Assembly: GCF_002252635.1 (NCBI RefSeq)
Contig: NZ_NQKX01000002.1
Coordinates: forward strand, 62,001-126,000
Reading direction: 5' to 3'
DNA: 64,000 nucleotides
Source of the DNA: Synechococcus sp. MW101C3
GTDB lineage: Bacteria > Cyanobacteriota > Cyanobacteriia > PCC-6307 > Cyanobiaceae
Below, one piece after another: positions 25,383-33,360 of this stretch. The notes beneath the pieces were generated by a model, which worked only from the letters and a program-made list of their open reading frames with translations, did no database searches and was not told the DNA's origin. The position numbers and the translations under genes were made by a program. The stretch's first letter is position 1; the number at the start of each line of letters is the position of its first letter.

Positions 25383-25880
25383 ATGGACTCGACATCTTTC
25401 CGCGGTCATTCGCGGTTCTTTGGGCTGCTGCTGGGGGTCGGCGCTGTTGCTGCCGTTGTCTCAGCGGGCGGGTCGCTCCCGGCACGCGCCAGTGCTCCAG
25501 CCCTGATGCCGGTCACCTCCTACCGATCCGCGAGCTGCGGGTGCTGCAAGGGCTGGGTGCAGCACATGCGCGCCAATGGCTTCGCAGTGCGCGATGTCGT
25601 GGTGGCCGATGTCGGCGTCGTCAAGCGACGCCTGGGGGTCCCCGCCCGCCTGGCCTCGTGCCACACCGCCGAAGTGGCTGGATTTGCCCTTGAGGGTCAC
25701 GTCCCTGCCGCCGATGTGAAACGGCTGCTGCAGAAACGCCCACCTGTGGCGGGCCTCGCCCTTCCGGGGATGCCCCTGGGCTCCCCAGGCATGGAATCGG
25801 CCTACGGCAAGGAGGCGTTCACGGTGATGGCCTTCACGCGGACCGGAGCCATCAGCAGTTTCTCCCAGCACGGCAAATGA
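25383..25880 (+). CDS. secreted DUF411-family metal-binding protein
   Basis: A signal or anchor segment (about residues 12-38) precedes the DUF411 core: SASCGCCKGWVQHMRANGF near 50, then RLGVPARLASCHTAEVAGF near 84 and EGHVPAADVKRLL near 104. The CxCC motif and the later SCHT pair are the proposed metal ligands of this family, which is common in copper and silver resistance loci. It is the first gene after the MerR-type promoter at 25327 and lies 10 bases before the oxidase. Confidence 0.9.
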   Translation: MDSTSFRGHSRFFGLLLGVGAVAAVVSAGGSLPARASAPALMPVTSYRSASCGCCKGWVQHMRANGFAVRDVVVADVGVVKRRLGVPARLASCHTAEVAGFALEGHVPAADVKRLLQKRPPVAGLALPGMPLGSPGMESAYGKEAFTVMAFTRTGAISSFSQHGK

Positions 25881-25890
25881 GGACCCAACC

Positions 25891-27369
25891 ATGACCACTC
25901 CCCTTCGGCGACGCCAGGTGCTCGGACTTGGGCTCGCCGGCCTCGGCACGGCCGTGGTCGGCCCACTTCTCTGGGATCGGGTGCAGCACTCCGCCGCCCG
26001 TGCGCAGCCCGCCGGTGCGACGCGGCTGGGCTCCGTTGGCGGCGTGGCCGATCTGGAGCTGGTGGCCAGCGCCACGCCGGGGAGGCTTCCCGGTGGCCCC
26101 GCCACGTTGCTCACCTACAACGGCCGCTCGCCCGGCCCGCTGCTGGAGGTGAATGCCGGCGATCAGGTGCGGCTCCTGCTGCGCAACGACCTCCAGGAAC
26201 CCACCAACCTGCATTTCCACGGACTGCACATCCCGCCTACCGGATCAGGCGACAACGTCTTCCTGACCGTGCCGCCCGGTGGCTCCTTTTCCTATGAGTT
26301 CACGCTCGCCAAAGACCACCCGGCCGGCCTCTTCTACGTGCACCCCCATCACCACGGTCACTCGGCCGATCAGGTGTTCGGTGGTCTCGGGGGCGCCCTG
26401 GTGGTGCGCGGCAATCTGGATCGGATTCCAGAGGTGGCGGCCGCCAGCGAAAGCGTGCTGGTGCTCAAGGACTTCGCCAGCGCCGACGGTACGGCTGAGG
26501 CCGGCATGGGGATGGGGATGGAGCGCATGCTCGGCCGGGAAGGTCCACTGCTGACGGTGAACGGGGAGCTCAATCCCGGCCTGGCGATCCCCAGCGGCGG
26601 TCTGCTGCGGCTCCGTTTGCTCAATGCTTCCAATGCCCGCATCTACCGCCTCGCCCTGGAAGGGCACCGGATGGTGCTGATCGCCACCGATGGCGGCGCC
26701 ATCGCGACCCCTGAGGCCCTCGACGAACTGCTGCTGGCCCCTGGCGAGCGGGCCGATGTGCTGGTGCAGGGCAACCAGACTCCAGGCAGCTACCGGCTGC
26801 TCAACCTGCCCTACCAGCGCAGTGGCCACATGGGGATGGGCCAGGTGGCGGACGCTCCTCAAACCCTGGCCACCCTCAACTACGCCGGATCAGTGGCGCC
26901 GCTGCCACTCCCAAAAACCCTGATTCCCGTGGCGGCCCTGCCGCAGCCGGAGCGCACGCGCCGCTTCTCCCTGGCCCATGCCATGGGGATGGGAATGGGC
27001 GGCATGCAACACGGCATGGGCGGCGGGGGGATGGGCGGGGGTGGCATGGGCTTCGTGATCAATGGCCAGCCCTTCGATCCAGATCGCATCGACACCCGGG
27101 TGTCGCTGAGTAGCACGGAAGACTGGCTGATCGTCAATGACGATGTGATGGATCACCCCTTCCACTTGCACGTCAATCCCTTCCAGGTGATCAGCCGCGC
27201 CGGCCGCCCCGAAGCCCAGCGCCGCTGGAAGGACACCTTGCAGGTGAAGGCTGGCGAGGAGGTGCGGATCCGCGTCACGTTCAAAGATTTCACGGGGCGC
27301 ACCGTCTACCACTGCCACAACCTCGACCACGAGGATCTGGGGCTGATGGGGGTACTGCAGATCGACTAG
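25891..27369 (+). CDS. Tat-exported multicopper oxidase (CueO/CopA type)
   Basis: The N-terminus has a Tat-like RRRQVLGLG signal. The four copper-site motifs are in order: HFHG near 108, HPHHHG near 150, HPFHLH near 422 and HCHNLDHEDLGLM near 473, which together make the type 1 and trinuclear sites. A Met/Gly/His-rich insert (GMGMGGMQHGMGG, near 365) resembles the Met-rich cuprous-oxidase region of CueO. It likely oxidises Cu(I) to Cu(II) in the periplasm. It is cotranscribed with the DUF411 gene. The length of 492 residues is normal. Confidence 0.92.
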   Translation: MTTPLRRRQVLGLGLAGLGTAVVGPLLWDRVQHSAARAQPAGATRLGSVGGVADLELVASATPGRLPGGPATLLTYNGRSPGPLLEVNAGDQVRLLLRNDLQEPTNLHFHGLHIPPTGSGDNVFLTVPPGGSFSYEFTLAKDHPAGLFYVHPHHHGHSADQVFGGLGGALVVRGNLDRIPEVAAASESVLVLKDFASADGTAEAGMGMGMERMLGREGPLLTVNGELNPGLAIPSGGLLRLRLLNASNARIYRLALEGHRMVLIATDGGAIATPEALDELLLAPGERADVLVQGNQTPGSYRLLNLPYQRSGHMGMGQVADAPQTLATLNYAGSVAPLPLPKTLIPVAALPQPERTRRFSLAHAMGMGMGGMQHGMGGGGMGGGGMGFVINGQPFDPDRIDTRVSLSSTEDWLIVNDDVMDHPFHLHVNPFQVISRAGRPEAQRRWKDTLQVKAGEEVRIRVTFKDFTGRTVYHCHNLDHEDLGLMGVLQID

Positions 27370-27442
27370 TGGATGGTCTGACTCAGCTCAAGATGCTCAC
27401 GCCCATAGCCGCCAAAGACACAGGACTCGAATTGATCCGTGA

Positions 27443-27853
27443 ATGCGCCACGTCCTGACCCTGTTGCTGTCCTGCTGCTGGCTGGCCGCTCCGGCGCTGG
27501 CCGCGGATATGGAGGCGTGCCGGAACCTGTTGGAGCAACGCGATGCCCTGGCCGAGCAGGCCATGAAGGCCGAAATCGCCCTGGTTCGAACCATCCGCGA
27601 ACGAATCTGCTCGGTCCTCAGCCAGCAGGCCGATGGGGCCAATGCCAACGACCGCAAAGTGCGCACCATCGACTACCAGGCCCTGCTCGACTGCCGCCAC
27701 AAGTCGGAAGTACAGCTGCTGCGCAACCAGCAGGTTCTCTACGTCAACCGCCAGCAGTTCAGGTTCTACGTGGCGGCTGGAGCCAAGCTGGCCCGGCAAG
27801 CCGATGGGCTGATGCAGCAGATGCAGAATCAGGAGTGTCCCAAGCTGCGTTGA
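27443..27853 (+). CDS. secreted hypothetical protein (136 aa)
   Basis: A clear signal peptide (residues 1-21, ending ALAAD) is followed by a mostly helical mature protein with long Glu/Gln/Arg-rich helices and four Cys (EACRN, ERICS, LDCRH, QECPK). No family is recognised. It lies 73 bases after the multicopper oxidase in the same direction and just before the promoter of the Zn/Cd/Pb-type ATPase, so it could belong to either unit. Confidence 0.65.
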   Translation: MRHVLTLLLSCCWLAAPALAADMEACRNLLEQRDALAEQAMKAEIALVRTIRERICSVLSQQADGANANDRKVRTIDYQALLDCRHKSEVQLLRNQQVLYVNRQQFRFYVAAGAKLARQADGLMQQMQNQECPKLR

Positions 27854-27888
27854 CGAGCAACCTGTGGCTATACGGTGCCGCCAGATCC

Positions 27889-27919
27889 TTGACCCTGAAG
27901 TGACTACAGGCTGTTAGAT
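27889..27919 (+). promoter_or_regulatory. MerR-type promoter, family B copy 1
   Basis: -35 TTGACC (27889-27894) and -10 TTAGAT (27914-27919) with a 19-bp spacer that holds CCTGAAG/CTACAGG. It precedes the P-type ATPase at 27940 by 20 bases. The likely regulator is the CadR/PbrR-like protein at 30487-30903. Confidence 0.8.
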
Positions 27920-27939
27920 GGGGCCTGGAGGACAGGGCC

Positions 27940-30153
27940 ATGGCGGAACCTTGCTGCAACAGCGGAACCAGCGGGCAGAACGCTGGAGCCACCATGGAGC
28001 CGCAGCCGGAGCTGGCAAGCGCCAGAGAAGCGCTGTTTCGGATCAGCGCAATGGATTGCGCCACCGAGGAAACCGAGATCCGCCATGCCCTCTCAGGTCT
28101 CGACGGCATCCGCAGCCTGAGGTTCGTGCTGGCCGATCGCGTTCTGGCGATCGATGCCGAAGCAGCAGCGCTCAACTCCGCCCTTGCCGCGATCCGCCGT
28201 TTGGGATTCAGCCCGGAGCCGATCAGCGCCGATCACCGACAGACAGCCGATCAGATCCGTACCGAACGGCGCCTCGAACGGCTCCGCCTGGGGGGTTCCC
28301 TGGCACTGGCGCTTACGGCGGAGCTCCTGCATCTGGTCGTTCCCGCCTACCCGGGCTATGAACTGGTGGAGATCGGGATCGCCATCGCCGCGATCGCCCT
28401 GGCGGGCTTCTCCGTATTTCGCAAGGGCCTTGCGGCCCTGCGCCAGGGCCGGCTCAACATCAATGCATTGATGAGCGTGGCGGTCACGGGCGCCTTCCTG
28501 ATCGGCCGCTTCCCGGAAGCCGCCATGGTGATGGCGCTCTATGCCGTGGCCGAGGCGATCGAGGTGCGGGCGGTGGAGCGGGCCCGCCAGGCGATCACCA
28601 GCCTGATGGCTCTGGCTCCCGATGAGGCGGAGATCCGCCAGAGCGATGGCCGCTGGCAGCGCGTGACCGCCAGTGCTGTGGCCATCGGTGATGTGGCGAG
28701 GGTCCGCCCGGGGGAACGACTGCCGCTTGATGGCACGGTGCTTTCTGGCGTAAGTGCGATCGATCAGGCGCCGATTACCGGCGAAAGCCTGCCGGTCGAC
28801 AAAGGCCCAGGTGATGAGGTGTTTGCGGGCACCATCAACCAGGGCGGCGCCCTGGAAATCCAGGTCACGGCACCTGCCTCGCTGAGCACCCTGGCGCGCA
28901 TCATCCAGGCCGTGGAGGAAGCCCAGGCCTCCCGTGCTCCGATCCAACGCTTCGTGGATCGCTTTGCAGCCCGCTACACCCCGGCGGTGTTCGTGGTGGC
29001 CCTGGCCGTGGCCCTGCTGGCGCCACCCTTGCTGGGGTTCACCCCCCTACAGGCGATCTACAAGGCCCTGGTGCTGCTGGTGATCGCTTGCCCCTGCGCT
29101 CTGGTGATCGCCACACCAGTCACGGTGGTGAGCGGCCTGGCCACCGCCGCCCGCCGCGGCATCATCATCAAGGGCGGGCTTTACATCGAGGAGGCCCGCA
29201 AGATCAAGGTGCTGGCCCTCGACAAGACCGGCACAATCACCCTGGGCCAGCCCCAGCTGGTGGCCTTCTCCCCTCAGCAAGAAGGGGCAGACGCTGGCGT
29301 TCTCAAACAGTGGGCCAGCAGCCTGGCGGAGCGCTCCGACCATCCGGTGTCACGGGCCATCGCCGCAGGCCTCGATGGTGAGCGGCTGGCCGTGGAGTCC
29401 TTCGAGGCCCTCCCCGGAAGGGGGGTGCTGGGCGTGATCGCGGGGCGGCCGCTGATGCTGGCCAACCACCGCTGGATCGAGGAGCTGGGGCTCTGCTCCA
29501 GCGACCTGGAAGCATCGATGCAGGTCCATGAGCGCCAGGGTTGCTCGCTCAGCCTGCTGGCGGATGACAGCGGCGTGCTCGCCCTGATTGCCGTCGCCGA
29601 CACCGTTCGGCCCAGCTCCGAGGCCGCCATGGTGGCCCTGCGGGCCCTCGGCGTCACCCCGGTGATGCTCACGGGCGACAACGCAGCCACCGCCGGTGCG
29701 ATCGCGGCCCTGGCCGGCATCGAGGAGGTGAAAAGCAACCTGCTGCCCCAGGATAAGCTCGAGGCGGTGGCCGATCTGCAGGCCCGCTATGGATTCGCGG
29801 CCATGGCCGGCGATGGCATCAACGATGCCCCGGCTCTGGCCCAGGCGGACATCGGTTTCGCGATGGGGGCAGCCGGCACCCACATCGCCGTCGAAGCGGC
29901 CGACGTGGTGATCATGAACGACGATCTGATGCGCGTACCGGAAACGATCGCCCTTTCGCGCCGCACCTTTCGAATCCTGCGCCAGAACATCGCGCTGGCG
30001 TTGGGAATCAAGGCCATTTTTCTGGTGCTCACCGTGGCCGGTAACGCCACGATGTGGATGGCGGTCTTTGCGGACATGGGCACCAGCTTGATCGTGATCG
30101 CCAATGGTCTGCGGCTGCTCCGCAGACCCAATCTCCTCACCCTTCCTGGCTAA
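27940..30153 (+). CDS. Zn/Cd/Pb-type P1B ATPase (ZntA/CadA-like)
   Basis: The 737-residue pump starts with a Cys pair (MAEPCCNSG) and one degenerate HMA-like domain whose metal motif is MDCATEE, a form seen in ZntA/PbrA-type pumps. Core motifs are TGES near 283, CPC near 383, DKTGT near 427 and GDGIND near 624. The last helices contain FADMGTSLIVIANGLRLLR, where the Asp before MGTS is the P1B-2 (divalent Zn/Cd/Pb) signature. A 19-bp-spaced MerR-type promoter lies directly upstream. It exports divalent metal from the cytosol. Confidence 0.92.
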   Translation: MAEPCCNSGTSGQNAGATMEPQPELASAREALFRISAMDCATEETEIRHALSGLDGIRSLRFVLADRVLAIDAEAAALNSALAAIRRLGFSPEPISADHRQTADQIRTERRLERLRLGGSLALALTAELLHLVVPAYPGYELVEIGIAIAAIALAGFSVFRKGLAALRQGRLNINALMSVAVTGAFLIGRFPEAAMVMALYAVAEAIEVRAVERARQAITSLMALAPDEAEIRQSDGRWQRVTASAVAIGDVARVRPGERLPLDGTVLSGVSAIDQAPITGESLPVDKGPGDEVFAGTINQGGALEIQVTAPASLSTLARIIQAVEEAQASRAPIQRFVDRFAARYTPAVFVVALAVALLAPPLLGFTPLQAIYKALVLLVIACPCALVIATPVTVVSGLATAARRGIIIKGGLYIEEARKIKVLALDKTGTITLGQPQLVAFSPQQEGADAGVLKQWASSLAERSDHPVSRAIAAGLDGERLAVESFEALPGRGVLGVIAGRPLMLANHRWIEELGLCSSDLEASMQVHERQGCSLSLLADDSGVLALIAVADTVRPSSEAAMVALRALGVTPVMLTGDNAATAGAIAALAGIEEVKSNLLPQDKLEAVADLQARYGFAAMAGDGINDAPALAQADIGFAMGAAGTHIAVEAADVVIMNDDLMRVPETIALSRRTFRILRQNIALALGIKAIFLVLTVAGNATMWMAVFADMGTSLIVIANGLRLLRRPNLLTLPG

Positions 30154-30159
30154 GCAGCC

Positions 30160-30191
30160 TTGACTCTCCTCTAGAGTGGAGACTGTATGGT
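30160..30191 (+). promoter_or_regulatory. MerR-type promoter, family A copy 4
   Basis: -35 TTGACT (30160-30165) and -10 TATGGT (30186-30191), 20-bp spacer, dyad CTCTCC/GTGGAG. It begins 7 bases after the ATPase stop and faces the small Cys-tail peptide gene. Confidence 0.8.
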
Positions 30192-30215
30192 GGTTTTTCC
30201 TTCAATGACTGTGTG

Positions 30216-30413
30216 ATGAAGCTCACTCCGTTGGTTTTATTGCTTTTGGCTGGGATTGCCGTTGGCTCCATGGCCGCTCCTGCCCAGGCGAATGAATCCT
30301 CCATTCCCACCAGTACCGAGCGGAATCGAGATTCCAATACAGCTCTCCCGGTTGTCGCACAACAACCGGGAGGTGGCACACCTTCCACGGGGGGATGTTG
30401 CTGCTGCAGGTAG
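30216..30413 (+). CDS. small secreted peptide ending in a four-Cys tail
   Basis: The ATG lies 25 bases after the -10 of a MerR-type promoter. The 65-residue product has a signal peptide (residues 1-26: MKLTPLVLLLLAGIAVGSMA, then APAQA), a short polar mature region of under 40 residues, and ends GGGTPSTGGCCCCR. Four consecutive Cys on a flexible Gly tail would bind a soft metal such as Cu, Hg or Cd in the periplasm, like a minimal metallothionein; this is inference. It is not a known family to me. The promoter match ties it to the copper-type regulon, not to the Zn/Cd/Pb pump that precedes it. Confidence 0.75.
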   Translation: MKLTPLVLLLLAGIAVGSMAAPAQANESSIPTSTERNRDSNTALPVVAQQPGGGTPSTGGCCCCR

Positions 30414-30486
30414 TCCAAGCCCGTCATGAACTGACATCGCCAGGCTTTTGAGTTCTGCCAGTCTTCTGATCAACCACTGCGGGTCT

Positions 30487-30903
30487 TCAGGCGACTGGCT
30501 TTCTGCTTTCGGTGCACCGATTCAGCTCGGCGAGAATTCCGCAGATCTCCCCTTGATCCGGCTGCTGGCAGAGCCCTCTGAGCTCCCGCAGTTGATCCTG
30601 AAGTTTGTGCAACTCATTCACGCGGGCATCGACCTCGGCGATCTTCTCGTCCAGCAGGGCATTCACCGTCTGACAGCTTCCTGAGGGTGTGTCGAGCGCC
30701 CCGATCAGGATGCGGACCTCCTCCAGGCTCATGTCAAGGCTGCGGCAATAGCGGATGAAGCGTAACTTCTCCGCATGGCGCGGCGAATAGAGGCGGTAGT
30801 TGCCATCGGTGCGCTGTGGCAGCGGCAGCAAGTGCTCGCGTTCGTAATAGCGGATGGTTTCGATCTTGACCCCGGTGGACCGGGCCAACTCGCCGATCTG
30901 CAT
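30487..30903 (-). CDS. CadR/PbrR-like MerR regulator (regulator 2)
   Basis: The winged-helix N-terminus (QIGELARSTGVKIETIRYYER) is followed by a dimer helix and all three metal-sensing Cys of divalent MerR proteins: GSCQTV (near 78), RGLCQQ (near 112) and GEICGILAEL (near 121). The last block is typical of Cd/Pb/Zn sensors (CadR, PbrR, ZntR). Start chosen at MQIGEL; eight residues further upstream are also open. It is divergent from the VKOR gene across the family B promoter at 30966-30996, and a second family B promoter precedes the P-type ATPase. Confidence 0.9.
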   Translation of the reverse strand: MQIGELARSTGVKIETIRYYEREHLLPLPQRTDGNYRLYSPRHAEKLRFIRYCRSLDMSLEEVRILIGALDTPSGSCQTVNALLDEKIAEVDARVNELHKLQDQLRELRGLCQQPDQGEICGILAELNRCTESRKPVA

Positions 30904-30965
30904 GGATTCATCCCCTTGGGTTGGCAAGTCGGGCGGACAAGCCTCCCTGGCGCAACGCTAGGCCC

Positions 30966-30996
30966 TTGACCCTGAAGCCACTTCAGGCTTTTCAAT
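30966..30996 (+). promoter_or_regulatory. MerR-type promoter, family B copy 2
   Basis: -35 TTGACC (30966-30971) and -10 TTCAAT (30991-30996), 19-bp spacer, with the perfect dyad CCTGAAG/CTTCAGG. It faces the VKOR gene. The -10 covers an in-frame ATG at 30995, so that ATG cannot be the start on this transcript. Confidence 0.8.
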
Positions 30997-31024
30997 GGCC
31001 GTATCTCAGCCGTTCTCTCCCCCT

Positions 31025-31948
31025 GTGAGCAGCGCTACGCGAACCAAACCTCTCTCCAGCCGTCGATCGAGCCAGGAGCCAGGCCGGCCCTGGGTGCGCC
31101 TCACCATGGCCGTGCTCGCCACGATCGGCATGATCGATACCGGCTCGATCACCGCCAAGCGCTGGGGTTGGATCGGCAGCCTGTCCTGTCCGGGCGGTAG
31201 CGATGGCTGCGACAAGGTGCTCGGCAGCGCCTGGGGCACGCTGCTGGGCCAGCCACTTTCTCTCTATGGGTTCCTGGCCTACGGCACGGTGCTCCTGCTG
31301 GCCCTGATGCCGTTACTGCGAGGAGGTCTGCGCGTCCCAGCCTCGGAGGGCAATCGCTGGGCTCTGTTCCTCGTCAGCTGCGGCATGGCCGTCTTCAGCC
31401 TGGTGCTGATGGGGCTCCTGGTCTTCGAGATCAAGGCCTTCTGCACCTTCTGTGTGGTCTCAGCCGCCCTCAGCCTCGCGCTGTTCCTGTTGAGCCTTGT
31501 TGGAGGTGGCTGGATCGACCGCAACCAACTGATCTTTCGCGGAGTGATGACAGTCCTCCTTGTTGGTCTGCTGGGGCTGGGCTGGGCAGCATCGGCGGAC
31601 CAGCCTGTCGCTCAAAGCGGACGGGCGGCTCCAGCTGTCATCAGCGCCAGTTCGCCGGCCAAGATTGCCCTGGCGGAGCATCTGAGCAGCGTCGGCGCCC
31701 GGGTGTTCACGGCGTACTGGTGCCCCCACTGCCATGACCAGAAGGAGGCCTTCGGCAAGGAGGCCGCCGCCAAGCTCCAGGTGATCGAATGCGCCGAAGA
31801 CGGCGCCAACAGCCAAGCGCAGCTGTGCAAGCAGCAGGGGGTTCAGGGCTATCCCAGCTGGCAGATCAAGGGCGTCGTGGATTCGGGCGTCAAGCCACTG
31901 AACACCCTCGCCGATCTCAGTGGCTACACCGGTCCGCGTGACTTCTGA
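31025..31948 (+). CDS. VKOR-thioredoxin fusion (disulfide-forming membrane protein)
   Basis: Four to five membrane helices form a VKOR domain with the loop Cys pair (SLSCPGGSDGCDKVLGS) and the active CxxC (FCTFCVVS, near 150). A periplasmic thioredoxin-like domain follows with YWCPHCHDQKEAFGKEAA near 237. This fusion makes and passes disulfides to exported proteins and is the standard cyanobacterial form. The start is set at GTG 31025 because the ATG at 30995 overlaps the -10 of the MerR-type promoter; ATG 31106 is another option. Its control by a metal promoter is unusual. Confidence 0.88.
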   Translation: MSSATRTKPLSSRRSSQEPGRPWVRLTMAVLATIGMIDTGSITAKRWGWIGSLSCPGGSDGCDKVLGSAWGTLLGQPLSLYGFLAYGTVLLLALMPLLRGGLRVPASEGNRWALFLVSCGMAVFSLVLMGLLVFEIKAFCTFCVVSAALSLALFLLSLVGGGWIDRNQLIFRGVMTVLLVGLLGLGWAASADQPVAQSGRAAPAVISASSPAKIALAEHLSSVGARVFTAYWCPHCHDQKEAFGKEAAAKLQVIECAEDGANSQAQLCKQQGVQGYPSWQIKGVVDSGVKPLNTLADLSGYTGPRDF

Positions 31949-32049
31949 GCAGGCCGTGATCCCTTCCCTAGGGCGGGGTCAGGCCAGCCATGCCCCAGCA
32001 GGATCGCAGCCACCCTCGCCTTAGCCTCCAGCTCCGCTGACGTCGCTTC

Positions 32050-33360
32050 ATGCCTGATGCACCGATCGGCACCGCCTCTCGCATCGACACGCAGGCCGTG
32101 GAGGTACCCGCCGGCCTGGGCACCCTGCGCACCTTTCTGCGGGTGCTCGGCCCCGGCTATCTGGTGGCCGTGGGTTACATGGATCCCGGCAACTGGGCCA
32201 CGGATCTGGCGGCCGGTTCCCAGTTCGGCTATCGCCTGCTGTGGGTGATCGGGCTCTCCAGCCTGATGGCGATGGTGCTCCAGTCGCTCTGCTGCCGGCT
32301 GGGCATCGCCACGCGGCTGGATCTGGCCCAGGCCTGCAGCCAGCTCCTGCCGCGGTTCTGCCGGATTCCCCTGTGGCTGCTGGCCGAGGTGGCGATCATT
32401 GCCTGTGACCTGGCCGAGCTGGTGGGCAGCGCCATTGCCCTGCAGCTGCTTTTCGGTCTTCCTTTGCCCTGGGGGGTGGGCCTAACGGCCGCCGACACCC
32501 TGTTGCTGCTGGCCCTGCAGCGCTTCGGGATCCGCCGGCTGGAGGCCCTTGTGATCGCCCTGGTCGCCCTGGTCGGGGGTTGCTTCGCGGTGGAGATGTT
32601 CCTGCTGCAGCTCAATTGGAGCCAGGTGGGCCAGGGCTTCTTTCCCCAGGCCGCCAGCCTCAGGGACGGGCAGCAGCTGTTTCTGGCTGCCGGGATTCTC
32701 GGGGCCACGGTGATGCCACACAACCTCTATCTGCACTCCTCGCTGGTGCAAACCCGCCGCTGGATCGGCGGCCAGGTGGCGCAGCGCAGGGCCCTGGCTT
32801 TCAGCACCTGGGACACCCTGATCGCCCTCAGCCTGGCCTTTCTGATCAATGTCTCGATCCTGGTGCTGGCCGCCGGCAGCTTCTACGGACGGCTACCGCA
32901 GCCGGTCACGGACCTGAGCGAGGCCTACCGGTTGCTGACGCCGATGCTGGGCACGTCGCTCGCCAGCGTGCTGTTCGGGGTGGCCCTGCTGGCGGCGGGC
33001 CAGAGCTCCACCCTCACCGCCACCATGGCCGGCCAGATCGTGATGGAGGGGTTCCTGCAGATCCGACTGCCCGACTGGAAGCGGCGACTGCTGACCCGCG
33101 GCCTCGCCCTGATTCCGGCGATGGCCACGGTGATCCTGTTCGGGGAACGGGCCACCACGAATCTGCTGGTGCTGAGCCAGGTGTTGCTGTCGCTGCAGTT
33201 GCCGTTCGCGGTGATCCCGCTGGTGTGGTTCTGCGGGCGGCGCAGTCTGATGGGCGAGCTCAGAGCGCCGCTCTGGCTTCAGGCAGCAGGCTGGCTGTGC
33301 GCCAGCGTGATTGCGATGATCAACCTCTCCTTGCTCAGCGCGGTGCTGCGGGGTGGCTGA
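32050..33360 (+). CDS. mntH: NRAMP-family Mn/Fe/divalent cation transporter
   Basis: The product is a 436-residue membrane protein with eleven helices. The two metal-site motifs of NRAMP proteins are intact: DPGN in VAVGYMDPGNWATD (near 44) and MPHNLYLHSSL (near 221). It imports divalent metal, most often Mn(II), with protons. The methyltransferase start overlaps its stop by 8 bases. Presence of an importer amid exporters suggests management of Mn or Fe during metal stress, which is inference. Confidence 0.92.
   Translation: MPDAPIGTASRIDTQAVEVPAGLGTLRTFLRVLGPGYLVAVGYMDPGNWATDLAAGSQFGYRLLWVIGLSSLMAMVLQSLCCRLGIATRLDLAQACSQLLPRFCRIPLWLLAEVAIIACDLAELVGSAIALQLLFGLPLPWGVGLTAADTLLLLALQRFGIRRLEALVIALVALVGGCFAVEMFLLQLNWSQVGQGFFPQAASLRDGQQLFLAAGILGATVMPHNLYLHSSLVQTRRWIGGQVAQRRALAFSTWDTLIALSLAFLINVSILVLAAGSFYGRLPQPVTDLSEAYRLLTPMLGTSLASVLFGVALLAAGQSSTLTATMAGQIVMEGFLQIRLPDWKRRLLTRGLALIPAMATVILFGERATTNLLVLSQVLLSLQLPFAVIPLVWFCGRRSLMGELRAPLWLQAAGWLCASVIAMINLSLLSAVLRGG

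Noticed and set aside
28093-28947. 284-codon minus-strand frame inside the Zn/Cd/Pb ATPase
   Set aside because: Antisense to HMA and actuator domains that are unmistakable on the plus strand.
30995-30997. ATG as the VKOR start
   Set aside because: It overlaps the -10 hexamer of the MerR-type promoter, so it cannot be on that transcript.
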